This document shows, in pieces, positions 10,554-21,116 of a DNA stretch of 64,000 nucleotides (positions within the stretch are counted from its first letter, which is position 1; every line of letters starts with the position of its first letter). Both the position numbers and the translations under genes were made by a program. Location: NCBI GenBank assembly GCA_027943335.1, contig BSBK01000763.1, positions 495,501 through 559,500 of the forward strand. The letters run 5' to 3'. Source of the stretch: Chamaecyparis obtusa (lineage: Eukaryota > Streptophyta > Pinopsida > Cupressales > Cupressaceae). Under the pieces are notes generated by a model, which made no database searches, was not told the origin of the DNA, and saw only the letters and a list, made by a program, of their open reading frames with translations.

Positions 10554-12420
10554 TTCCTACCTAATCTTAATCAGGAAGAACCATTTGAGGAAACCCAATT
10601 AGAAATCCCACATCAAGAAGAACTATTTGAGAACGTGTTTGCTGATGCTTTTGATCACTTGCCTTCACTGCCATCATTTGAGGAGTCTTACCATTTAAAT
10701 TCCCTCTTTGCTTTCCCTAAATATTTAGATAATGCAATGGCTCATCCTACCTTCCCTTTTCCTATTCCTACTCAGCAAGGTAACCAGAATCTAAAGAACA
10801 TTCCTGCAGCCACACTTCCTAAATTCTATGGACTCATCACAGAGGATTCATAAAAATTCCTCTTTGAATTTGATGTCCTTTGTAGAAGCTATGATTACAC
10901 CACTGACAGCCATAAGCTCAAATTATTTCCTTCCACCTTAAAAGGAGGCTGCTCTATGGTGGTTTATGAGTTTGGGTGCTAATGCTGTAGTAGATTGGAA
11001 TGCAATGTACACCCTATTTCTTGAGAGGTATAAAGATTATTTTCGGGGAGGTGACTTAAAGGGAGATGACATATTTAAAATGTCATAGAAAGAGGATGAA
11101 ACCCTGAAAGAGTATGTCTCTAGGTTAATGTTTAGCCTGTAGCGAAACACACAACATGCGCTGAATGAAGAGTCTCAAAAGCATTTGTTTTTGATGGGTG
11201 TGAGTGATGGGAGTATAGAAGCCCTTAACCTTATGGCAAGGGGAGACATTACTCAGAAATCATGGGATGACATAAAGAACATATGTCTAAACTATTCAAG
11301 AGCCACTGTCAAGAAAGGTAGAGGCTTGAGAGCCTTGCCTCACAAGTCTAATAGTGCAGGGGTGTCCAAAATGGAGTTATCCAATCTTTTATCAGATTTC
11401 AAGTAGGACATCATTAATGATGTTGCCACTCAATTGGACACAATGCAAGCAAGGAGAAAGAAGGATGAAGCTAATGCAAAGCTAGCAGAGTACTGTCCAC
11501 ACTATCAGGAAAAGAAAAATAATTGTCGGTGTAAGTCTATTGCAAGCTTGGAGTCCCAACCAATGCCTACCAAGTTCAAAGCCATAGATGAGAATGAATA
11601 GGTGCTCTACATCACCCAACAAAGGCCATGGGCTCAGAGACTAGGTATTCCCCAAGATCCTCTTCAGAATTTTAATAATAATAATGCATGGAAAAATCAA
11701 CAACATGGTGGACTTAGTGGGTATAATAGTTGGCAGTAGCCTCAGCAAGGTTGACAACAACCTCAGCAAGGCTGGCAGTTGCATCAACAAAATTGGCAAC
11801 AACCTCAGAAAGGTTGGCAACAACCCCAACAAGGTTGGCAGCAACATCAGCTAGGATGGCAACAATCTCAACAGAGTTGGTCACAACCTCAACAATCATG
11901 GCAGCAGCCCCAGTAGGGATGACAACAACCACACAATTGGATGAACCAATCCAATCAGCCAACTTTGATGCCACCACCTCAGCAGCCAACTTTGATGCCC
12001 CCTCTTGTAGCCAATACTACCTCCCCTAAACAGACTCAATTGCCTGCTCAACCTACTCCAAATCCCAACAATGCTAAACCAACAACGCAGCAGCAGAGCT
12101 ATGAAATTTCCTTGAATAACATTCATTTAAGATCAGGCACAACTCTTCCTCCTCCTCAACAGCCTATTATTACCGAAGTTGAGGATGTCTCGGTAGACCC
12201 AACTGAAGTATTAGTTCAACCTTCTATTCCTGCTGCTCTTGCAGCATAGGCACCCCCATTTCCTCATAGGTTGGAGGAACAAGTGAAGCCAACAAAAAAT
12301 CAAGCAGTGTTGGATTTAGTTGCCCAATTAAAGCAAATGATAGTAAAGATTCCCCTGCTAGATGCCATAAAAGAAGTGCCTACCTATACTAAAGCCATCA
12401 ATGAAGCTTGTATCAAGTAG
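10554..12420 (+). pseudogene. gag, copy 2, with Gln/Trp repeat tail
   Basis: Same gag core as copy 1, followed by a C-terminal part that copy 1 lacks. An extra A in the run at about 10939-10943 shifts the frame relative to copy 1. Downstream of it all element reading is in the frame of position 10555. From 11741 to 11940 a 21-bp unit encoding P-Q-Q-G-W-Q-Q is repeated about nine times with variation; such a tail may help particle assembly or RNA binding, which is inference. Many stops are TAG in place of CAG or TGG (for example near 11595, 11736, 11911). I see no CCHC zinc knuckle. A conserved H-L-R-S-G-T-T-L segment near 12130 precedes protease, as in Athila-type polyproteins. Confidence 0.75.
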
Positions 12421-13360
12421 CCCAGGAGGAAGAAAAAAGATCTTAAAACCATCCATGTCCAAGGCCAGTTGTCTAATCTAATGTTAGAAAAATTGACAAT
12501 TCCCAAGTATTCTGATCCTGGTAGCCCTATGGTTACAGTCACTATTCAAGGGATGCAAGTCCAAAATGATCTAGTTGACTTAGGTGCATCCATAAATTTC
12601 ATGACCAAGGAAGTAATGTCTCAGTTACATATCATCGGTCTTAGGGAAACCCCAACCATCCTTCAGCTTGCTGATAGTTCCACCATTACACCTGATGGGA
12701 TGGTAGAGGATGTAATAGTCACCTTGAATTCTTGGAAATATTCGGTTGAATTTGTTGTCCTTTCTCCAAATGCTAACATAGGAGGATATCCAATAATTTT
12801 AGGCTAGCCTTGGTTAGCCACTACAGATGCCTATATAGCTTGTCAGTCAGGGAAAATGACTATATCCAATGGAGTCAACACTAAAAATCTGACTCTATAT
12901 TCTCCAGCTTAGCCTTTGTTGCAAGATGACCAGATAATCTGGCTAGATTTGGATGATACTGAACCTGAGGTTAATTCCATTCATCACTTAATGATGATAT
13001 CTAGGGAACCTTTTGTAGCCTCCTGGGAGGAAGATGAAATACTTTCCTCCATCATTTTGAATGAATATGGGGTGCAACCTCGAGTGTGTTCCCAGGAAGA
13101 CTGTGTCCTTGACACCTTGTTACCACCTATTGATGCTCTGCAGTATTCAGAAACTTTCAAATTTATTCATACATTACTACCTCATGAAATTGAGTCTTTC
13201 CCAATTGCTCAGCTATCCATGGTAGAAAAGGTCACTAAGCTAGAGGTTAGCTCAGGGTGGGAGTTAAATGTAAACAATGCCTTAACTCTCTCTCAGCAGG
13301 CAGATGTCCTGCAGTTTCTAAAAAAAATCAATCAACCTTTGCTTGGGATTATACTAACAT
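12421..13360 (+). pseudogene. Retrotransposon aspartic protease and linker
   Basis: The active-site motif D-L-G-A-S is at 12577-12591, in the context V-D-L-G-A-S-I-N-F-M, the form usual in Athila/Tat proteases. The flap and a second hydrophobic segment (G-G-Y-P-I-I-L-G-stop-P-W-L-A) follow near 12780-12820, with TAG replacing a Gln or Trp codon at 12805-12807. Another TAG is at 12910-12912. The linker to RT shifts frame near 13340 and back near 13450, so this part has two compensating indels. The protease would cut the Gag-Pol polyprotein. Confidence 0.75.
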
Positions 13361-13429
13361 GAAAGGTTTAGACCCTAAGCTCCGCACTCACAAAATTTAT
13401 ATCAGCCCTGATTTCAGACCTGTTTGACA

Positions 13430-14250
13430 ACCTTAGCAAAGGGTAAACAAGGGATATAGTAAAGAATGAGTTGCAAAAGTTACTAAATCCTAGATTTATT
13501 TATCCCATTTCTGATAGTCAGTGGGTCTCCCCTCTTGTTATAGTGCCTAAAAAAGGAGGAAAATGGAGAGTTTGTGTTGATTATAGAGAACTAAACACAG
13601 CCACTAAGAAAGACCACTTTCCATTGCCATTCATCGATCAGGTCCTTGATAACTTGGCTGGGAAGACATACTTCTCTTTTCTGGATGGATTTAGTGGTTA
13701 TAATCATATACAAATTGCCCCTGAGGATCAAGAGAAGACAACATTCACCTACCCATGGGGTAAATTTTCCTATTTCATGCTACCTTTTGGGTTGTGTAAT
13801 GCCCCTGCTACCTTCCAGTGAGTTGTCATCAGTATATTCTTAGATATCTCTACTGATTGCATGGAGATTTACATGGATGACTTTACAACATATGGGCATA
13901 CTTTTAATGAGGCCAAGACAAATTTGGAGAAATTTCTTTAGAGATGTGATTATAACCTTTCTCTCAATAGTGAAAAGTGCTTCATGATGATGGAAGAGGG
14001 GGTTGTCTTAGGACATTTCATTTCTTCAAAAGGTATTCAAGTGGACCCTGCCAATATTGAAGTAATTAGCATATTACCTATTCCAATAAGACAAAAAGAT
14101 GTGCGTAGTTTTCTTGGTCATGCCAGGTATTATAGAAGGTTTATCAAAGATTTTAGTCAGCTTGCAACACCACTGTATAACTTGCTCAAGAAGGATGCTG
14201 AATTTGCTTGGGATTCTAAGTGTACAAAGTCTTTCCTCCAGCTTAAATAA
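13430..14250 (+). pseudogene. Reverse transcriptase domain (Tat/Athila-like)
   Basis: Contains the usual RT blocks in order: W-V-S-P-L-V-I-V-P-K-K-G-G-K-W-R, V-D-Y-R-E-L-N, H-F-P-L-P-F-I-D-Q, Y-F-S-F-L-D-G-F-S-G-Y, M-L-P-F-G-L-C-N-A-P-A-T-F-Q, and the catalytic Y-M-D-D at 13870-13881. The first catalytic Asp is in F-L-D-G. A thumb and connection segment, V-R-S-F-L-G-H-A-R-Y-Y-R-R-F-I, follows near 14100. Stops: TGA 13819-13821, TAG near 13939 and TAA 14248-14250. Y-M-D-D rather than the Y-V-D-D or Y-L-D-D of chromoviruses fits the non-chromodomain Ty3 branch. Confidence 0.85.
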
Positions 14251-14841
14251 GTTCTCACTACTGCACCAGTGTTGCGAGGGCCCAATTGGGGCTTACACTT
14301 TCACATCCATACTAATGCCTCAGACTATGCTATTGGAGCTGTGCTTGGCCAGAAGGTGGACTCTGTTGAACATGCAATTTACTTTATCAGTAAGAATTTA
14401 CAAGATGCTGAGTTTAACTATACTATTACTGAAAAAGAACTTCTTGCAGTCAGTTATGCATTGAATAAATTCAGACACTACATTATTGGATATGAGATCT
14501 ATGTGCATATCAACCATTCTGCTATTAAATATCTCATGAACAAGCCTATAATCTTTGGTAGATTGGCTCGCTGGTTGCTGCTTATGCAAGAGTTTGACAT
14601 TACCATCATTGATAAACTTGGTAAAACCAATGTGGTTGCTGATTTTCTTTCTCGGTTGCATGTCCCTGATGATCCTATAGCCATTGATGATAGTTTTCCC
14701 GATGAACATCTTTTCTTGCTGACTGCACACAATCCTTGGTATGCTGATATTGCCAATTATCTCACAACTGGTAAGACACCAGCTCATTTCTTTGCTAAAG
14801 AAAGAAGGTTGTTAACTGAAAAGAGCTTCAATTATTCCTAG
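14251..14841 (+). pseudogene. Ty3-type RNase H domain
   Basis: An open stretch of about 190 codons in the same frame as RT. It shows T-N-A-S-D-Y-A-I-G-A-V-L (catalytic Asp replaced in context by N-A-S-D), the E-K-E-L-L-A-V motif with catalytic Glu, the H-S-A-I-K-Y-L segment that normally begins with D-H, and the tether motif N-V-V-A-D-F-L-S-R-L. TAG ends it at 14839-14841. The enzyme would remove the RNA strand of the hybrid during reverse transcription. Confidence 0.8.
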
Positions 14842-16086
14842 ATTTCTAGATTCATGTTTTATACTGGTCCTGACCAAGTCACTAGAAGATGCATACGAGA
14901 GGATGAAACCTATGATATCCTCAAGGCCTGTCATGATGAACCTTGTGATGGACATTTTGCTGCCAAAAGAACAACCCTGAAGATTTTGACTACAGGTCAT
15001 TATTGGCCTAGTCTCCACAAGGATGCTGCTTAGTACACCAAAAAGTGTGATAAATGCCAATGCATGGGCTACCCTACAAAGACTGATGAAATGCCCCTGC
15101 AGCCACAGGTAGTTGTTGCACCCTTTGACAAATGGGGGATTGACTTTGTTGGTCCTATTGAGCCCTCTTCCCAAGGTAAATCTTATATCCTTGTTTGCAT
15201 TGACTATGTTACCAAATGGGCTGAGGCTAAGGCTATGAAGCACCCTAGGGATAACAATGTTGCCAAGTTCCTTTATGAATTCATCTTCACTAGATTTGGA
15301 GTACCGAGGGAGATTCAATCTGATCAAGGTCCTCAATTTACTTCCAATTTAATTGCTGCCCTGATGGAGGAATATAACATTAGGAATGGTAAATCTTCAC
15401 CCTATCACCCCCAAGCTAATGAGTAAGTGGAAGTTACCAATAGGGATTTGGAAGCTATTGTCACTAAAATAGTTTCCATCCATAAGAAAGATTGGGCTAT
15501 CCGACTTCCTAAAGCACTTTGGGCATACCGAACTACATGGAAGTCTACCACCAGTTTCACACCATTTGAACTTGTCTATGGTCGCTCTGCAGTCATCCCT
15601 ATTGAATTAAAACATAAGACACTTAGGAAAGCTCTTGATCTTGAGATGGATCTCACTGCCACATAGCAAGACAGGATCTTGAGTTTGAATGGTCTTGATG
15701 AGTGGAGAAAATCTACCCTGCATAACATAGAATTGATCCAAACCCAATGCAAGCAATGGCATGACAAGTTTGTTAAGGATAAAGCATTCTTAATTGGTGA
15801 TTGGGAGCTCCTCTATGACTCTTGGTACTAGCATAGTCCAGTGAAATTCCAAACCAGATGGCTTGGCCCATATGAGATAATTGCAGTCTTTCCAAATGGC
15901 ACGGTTTAACTCTCCACAGTTGATCCGATACATTTCAAATTTCTGGTTAATGGTCACAGATTGAAGTTGTATCGCAAACCCCAGAGCAAGGATGAGTTCC
16001 TACAACAATTCTCTTCCACCGTTGGAGAAACCCTTCCTGCAGCCACTCATAATGAGCTTTATGCTCATTTACCTTCCTCACTCTAA
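14842..16086 (+). pseudogene. Integrase domain (Ty3-type)
   Basis: A zinc-binding H/C region (G-H-F-A-A-K-R-T-T then C-D-K-C at about 14950-15060) is followed by the catalytic core. First Asp is in W-G-I-D-F-V-G-P, second in S-D-Q-G-P-Q-F near 15318, and the Glu in V-E-V-T-N just after TAG 15424-15426. A C-terminal W-L-G-P-Y-E-I motif is near 15863. Stops at 14839, 15034, 15424, 15664, 15829 and 15907 interrupt it. The frame ends at TAA 16084-16086. No chromodomain follows, in keeping with a Tat/Athila placement. Confidence 0.85.
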
Positions 16087-16668
16087 AATAGTCTTTTCAC
16101 ATTCATAATAAACACCTTCAAGAAAGTTCCTTCTCCATAATAAATTTTCACTTCATTTCTAAGTCTACCACCCATCCACCTCATCTTTTTCTTTCATTCT
16201 TGGATAATTAGCAACTGCCACCTCACCAGTACTTTAGGTTAACACACAAGTCAAGGTATGCCACTTTAATTTGTTTTCTATTTTAGCATATGCCTTGTCA
16301 TTACTACAAGTGAGGGCCCACTTGCCAAATCTTAAGCTAGGGGGGAAGTTTATCAGTTTTTTTTGTCATTATGTTCATGCAATCTTTATATTTATTCTTT
16401 TCTCCTTTTGTACTTGTATTTTTCTGCCATGATTAGACATTTTTGAAAATCATTGAGCTGCGTGTTACCTTTTGCATGTATAAAACTAAGGTGGCAAGTT
16501 ATTTCGAGTACAAGTTCTACGGAGTGTACTAATGAGTAATGAAATGATAACATGGTACTTTGCATTTATATTACTCATAAGCTCATTTCTTGAGCTGCTT
16601 TGCTAGAAATTTCTAAATTTGAATCATCCTGCAATTGCCTTTTCAAGCTTTCTTGTTTGAAATTCTGA
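16087..16668 (+). other. Spacer between integrase and extra ORF, with internal PPT-like tract
   Basis: No ORF. The tract AAGCTAGGGGGGAAG at 16334-16348 is almost the same as the true polypurine tract AAGCTGGGGGGAA at 19321-19333 next to the 3-prime LTR. It could be a second plus-strand primer site, or a trace of the place where the extra ORF was acquired. Confidence 0.6.
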
Positions 16669-19322
16669 TTGTCTGTTTTATTTCCTGCAACTCTATTTGG
16701 GTATCTCACAAATAAGAAATTGACCAGATGGGATGATGAGGTTGCACTTCAGTTTCTTATCTCCTTGAAAGAAGGAGTGGCTACAATTAAAGGGTTGAAG
16801 GTGCCATTTTCGCAGTCGATTTTAGCAGAGGTCATGATATTACCGCTTGAGGGTGAGGAATTTTTAGAGAACTTTGACCCAACTACTTCCAGAGCTCAAT
16901 TCACTCTTCATACAGACTTGCCGCTTGAAGTGAATAAAAAACAAGGTACATTTCAGTTATCTCTCCCTGAGCCGTTTAAACAATGTGCAGTTTATATCAT
17001 TAGGTATTTTACCTATGAAGGGAGACATTCATTTTTGCATGCTGTACACTTTAAATTTTTAAGTTGCTTGAGGCATGATAACCAGCCTATCAATGTCCCT
17101 AGTTTCATGTTTGGAATTCTATCAAAACAAGCTATTCTAGTCCAAGAGGGTAAGCAAAATTTTTTCTCTCACCATAGTCTGATCAAGATGGTAGTGGAAA
17201 AAGCCTTAAGAGGATAGTCAGATATTTCCTGGGAGGAATTTTTGCTACATGGGTTTAAGGAACCTACCCCTAAACCAATTGGGTGTAGAGTTGGACAAAG
17301 GGTTAAAACTGCTAAGGGGGTTCAATTTTTTTTTTTGAAATAGGACAGTGTTCTTCTTCCAAGAAGAAATCTAGGGTTAGGACCCCTAATTCCCCTAGTT
17401 CCACTAATTCTTCTACTTCAAGAATAACTCCTAAAGAGGAATTGGAGACTCCTTTAGAAAAGGTTGAGGTTACTCTTGCAGTGAAAATAGTTTCCCCAAT
17501 GGAAGGGAAAAAGAAAATTAACCCTAGTACTAGTTGGCAGACTAAGGCATCTCCTACAGCCACGGGCACAACTAGAAAGAGAAAAGCTCCAACAAAGAAG
17601 GAGGAAACTCCGTTAAGAAGAAGTGCTAGGAAAAGGTCGAAAACAACTGAGGAGATTCCAGTTAATGAGCCAAATATAACACAAGATTCTGGGCAGAAGG
17701 AAGAAGAGGATGAAAACATTTAGCAAGAAGCTGAATTACAACCTGAGACTTCTCAGCAGGAAGGACAATGGATTGAAATTATGGAAGAAGATACTTTTGA
17801 GGAATGTCCTGATGATAAAATAGAACAGGTTTCTGACAAGTCAGCTAATGTAGAGGTTGTCATCATTGGAGATGATTCCAGTTCGGAAGAACATGATTAT
17901 GTGTTTCAAAGGAGAAGACCAACTTCTGGGAAATTTTAGGAAGATGATTCAGGAAGTGATGATTCTGATAGTTACATTAGGGAAGCAGATGAAACAACGT
18001 TCTCCCCTACAGCAGAGTCTCCTGCAGCAGAAAGGGATCCTTATGAAGAAAATCTAGATATTGACATAGACCTAGTCAATAAGGTTGTGGAGCAAATTTT
18101 AAATGAAGGATTAGATACATTAGCTTCAGTGGCTCAAAAATGTTCAAACACTAAGAGGGATATGATTATCTGGACAGATCCATTGAAGAGGATGAGTATT
18201 AATAATGATAAGTCATCTGTTCCTACAGCAGCAAACAATTCTAGCCCTAGTATAGTAACAGGTCAATCTAGTTCAAATTCTTTGTTGTCTGTTATCTTCC
18301 AATTGTCTAAGCAATTAAATTCTGTGAGAGAGCAGTGGAAACAACAACGTAAAGAATTAAATAGGGTAGTAGACCTTCATTATAAGGAAACACTTGTTCA
18401 GGAGGAAAAGATAGAACAATTGAGTGAGAAACTTGACAAAATTACATCTTTAATTCCTGACCTGATGGGTTGTAGATCTCCATCACCTGTCTATGCTCTA
18501 TTTCTAAAGGAACAACTGTTAAACTATCAAATGACCTATATTATGCAGGAAAGGTCTTCCTCATTATAAGAGCCTACCTATTTTTCTCAAGCATTCCATA
18601 AATCTCTTGCAGCCATTCAAAATATATTATGTGAACTTTATCTCCATAACCTAGTAGTCCCTAATGACTGAGTTTGGAATCCCTTGCTTTATGCTGGGGA
18701 TATTAAACTTAGAGCCCTCATGTCCTAGGTACAAAATGAAATAAGTTGGGACACTCAAGCTAGGGTGTATAGGGATTTGGAATTAGATACTCCCCTATTT
18801 CTAAGGCCTAAAGCTAAAGATCCTAAGACTTACTACTATAACTGGTTAAGGATAGCTCCTTCTGACTCAGGTAGTAAGATTATTTATCCAATGAGGAAGG
18901 AAGCATTCCATGCATATGAGCAGATGATGGATTTCGATCTGCCTAAGGCTAGAAATGCCATTCAGTGGTACTGGAACAATTTATCATGAGAGATGAGAAA
19001 TAGAGAACCGCATTCACCTCTATAATTTTCTATGGCAACATAGCGCACCCCTTGGTACATTGCATTGGGAAGGGAAAGAGAGAGTTTTTGGATCCCGTTA
19101 ACTTTTCAACCTCCATTGTTACTGTCTCCTTTGCTTGCAAATTCAGAAAATTTGGACAGTTTTGATATGCAGAGGCAAAAGGACAGATGGAAGAAGAACA
19201 AAGAAACAAAGGGATTCTATTGGAGCAGTGCAGAGGGTGGTACTAGATAGAGAACAACAACTGACTATAGGTTGATAGCCAGGTTAAAGAATTTATTTGC
19301 TAGAGGATCAACAAATAGTTAA
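16669..19322 (+). pseudogene. Extra ORF between integrase and 3' LTR, about 885 codons
   Basis: Read from the start at 16669, the frame is open for 182 codons (W-D-D-E-V-A-L-Q-F near the start), has TAG at 17215-17217, then shifts by one in a T run at 17326-17336. It then stays in one frame to TAA 19320-19322. The order is a globular N-terminal part, an acidic and Ser/Pro-rich middle with a basic patch (R-R-S-A-R-K-R-S-K at about 17617-17643) that looks like a nuclear signal, a probable coiled coil (about 18280-18450), and a C-terminal globular part. Stops after the shift include TAG near 17721, TAG near 17937 and TAA at 18567. The ORF ends 11 bases before the LTR. Athila and Tat elements carry extra ORFs here, but I cannot match this one to a known domain. 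Confidence 0.7.
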
Positions 19323-19333
19323 GCTGGGGGGAA
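19321..19333 (+). other. Polypurine tract of Tat-like element
   Basis: AAGCTGGGGGGAA directly abuts the 3-prime LTR start TGATGAG at 19334. It would prime plus-strand DNA synthesis. Confidence 0.85.
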
Positions 19334-19482
19334 TGATGAGACAATATTATGGAGTGTTTTGTTTATGATTTTCTAGGCACAAACTTGAATATCTTATGGT
19401 TTTCATGAACATTATACAGTCTTTCATGTTTCTAAGTTTTAGTTATATGTATATTTGACACTTATGAAACTTAAGGACAAGA

Positions 19483-19542
<60 letters not shown>

Positions 19543-20580
19543 GAATGTCATGATAGAATCTGGTATCTTTCTTCTCTAGCTTTAATGGGTAGATCTCCTG
19601 TAGCTATATGACAAGGCCACGTTAAAATAGGGAAACTTATTATAATCTCTGCCTTGGATTTGTGTCTTGGATTCTATTGTGTTAACCTTTTGCAGGAAAA
19701 ATAAGTCACCAAGGAGCACGTACTTAAGGATGAGTGGGTCTTTTAAAGTGGATAACTATTTTAGATGATCAATCATAGGTCCACTCCTTCCATCACTTTG
19801 CAGTTGCTGATTCAGTCCAAGTTAATCTAGTTGCCGCTATTCCTATATTCTTGCAGCAATAAAAGTGGCTTATCTTCTTGCGTGAATGGTGTTGTCATTC
19901 ATATAACTGAAGTTGTTATGATCTATAATGAAGGATCTAGTTTATAGGAGTTTTATTTTCCTAGTTGCTTTTAAATAAGTTGGAAGTGTTGATTCCAAGT
20001 TAGTTAGTCTTTTTGAGAATTTCATATTGTAACTAGCGATAGAGTAAAAGATACTTTGATAATCTATTGTACTTATGTTTTATTGAATGAATATATGATA
20101 GTTCTTCATTTCAATCTTTGAGTTATAATTCATTCATACTTTCGTGGGGGCCCACATGAGAGATGAATTGCCTGTTCATGTTTTAGTAGGATTCAGTTTA
20201 GTTTCTTCAAGTTGTTAAGTACTATTGTTCCTGCAGCCACTGGTAGTAGAACCATTGACTGTTTCTTGCAGCATAGGTTTACTTCTCAAGCATTATCTAT
20301 TTACTATTAAGTTTGTTTCCTGCAAGATGAGGTTAATCAGTAGTTTCAGTTTCTAGTATAAGCTTCCTATAGTAATAGCTTTACTTTAATAGTGATGACT
20401 ATTGAGAAGAACTAAAGCATAAAATTTGTAGCCATCATCTCAAGTTCACGCTCCTAGATTGATACAATTAAATGAAGTCTAGCATAATGTTCCAAGCAAA
20501 AACATGATGATTTGTAACAATGAATCACTATTAAAGGATGTCCAATCCTTAGGTTTCTAGGATATTATTCTGACCAGTCA
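19334..20580 (+). repeat. 3' LTR of Tat-like element (LTR3), 1247 bp
   Basis: Same ends as LTR1. An (AT)n microsatellite at about 19487-19540 replaces the (AC)n of LTR1. A short tandem duplication near 19652-19675 (CTTGGATT repeated) is absent from LTR1 and LTR2. Followed at 20581-20585 by the target duplication CCAGC. Confidence 0.93.
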
Positions 20581-20585
20581 CCAGC

Positions 20586-20800
20586 ATCTGAGATTCGAAA
20601 TGAATGCATTTTTGAAGAATCTTTCATAGTTTGACAATCCAACCTATCTCCTATTGTGCCCAACTCAACCAACTGAAAGAATCTGTGCATCGCTGAATCA
20701 AGAATCCCCCCTGTGACAATGTTGAAGTACACCAATCAACAATAGAATGAGCATCAATGAGTTCTGCACTTGAAATCCTTAGTTGCTCCTTAACTAGAGC
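20586..20800 (-). pseudogene. Decayed ORF of unknown family, 5' part
   Basis: Taking out the retrotransposon and one copy of CCAGC, the minus-strand frame at 7067-7069 continues here in phase from 20588 upward. The part adjoining the insertion is open for about 50 codons (R-F-F-Q-L-V-E-L-G-T-I-G-D-R-L near 20680-20645). Stops occur at 20736-20738 and 20754-20756. The true start is not visible. See the entry at 6476-7069 for the rest. Confidence 0.45.
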
Positions 20801-20837
20801 TCTCTTTACGCATGCACCTGCTCTATCATGCTCCCCT

Positions 20838-21115
20838 TTCCCATATCTTACTCTTACTCTTTCTCACTCCCACTCTCCTCTCTCCTCTCTTTCTCTCCTC
20901 TCTCCTCTCTCTCTCTCTCTCACCTAGAGAGAGAGAGATCTCACTCACCTTTCTCTCCTCTCTCCTCTCTTTCTCTCTCACACCTAGAGAGAGAGAGAGA
21001 GAGAGATCTCACTCACCTTTCTCTCTCCTCTCTCCTCTCTTTCTCTCTCTCACCTAGAGAGAGAGAGAGATGAGAGATGAGAGAGAGAGAGGAGAGAAAA
21101 AGAGAGAGGAGAGAG
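20838..21115. repeat. CT-rich/GA-rich alternating repeat with hairpin potential
   Basis: Three blocks of (CTCT)n, each followed by ACCTAGAGAGAGAGAG and then ATCTCACTCACC, repeat with a period of about 65-75 bases between 20880 and 21070. A long GA tract closes the block at 21057-21115. Each pyrimidine run faces a purine run, so every unit can fold on itself around CCTAG. The block lies just outside the 160-bp satellite. Confidence 0.85.
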
Positions 21116-21116
21116 G

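Larger units (their letters stand above)
7070..20580 (+). mobile_element. Complete Ty3/gypsy retrotransposon, Tat/Athila-like, with internal LTR-gag duplication
   Basis: Order: LTR1 7070-8297, tRNA-Asp-type primer site 8302-8319, gag copy 1, second partial LTR 9421-10440, second primer site, gag copy 2, protease, RT, RNase H, integrase, long extra ORF, polypurine tract 19321-19333, LTR3 19334-20580. The ends are TG...CA and the target duplication CCAGC is intact. The primer site matching the 3-prime end of plant tRNA-Asp, the FMDD-like RT motif YMDD and the extra ORF after integrase point to the Tat/Athila branch. All coding parts contain stops, so this copy is dead. It sits inside a minus-strand ORF remnant (6476-7069 and 20586-20800). 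Confidence 0.9.

Noticed and set aside
11641..12126. Minus-strand frames across the gag Gln/Trp repeats
   Set aside because: Shadows of the 21-bp repeat that codes on the plus strand.
20812..21073. Overlapping 81-codon frames rich in Leu and Ser
   Set aside because: Composition artefact of the CT/GA repeats.
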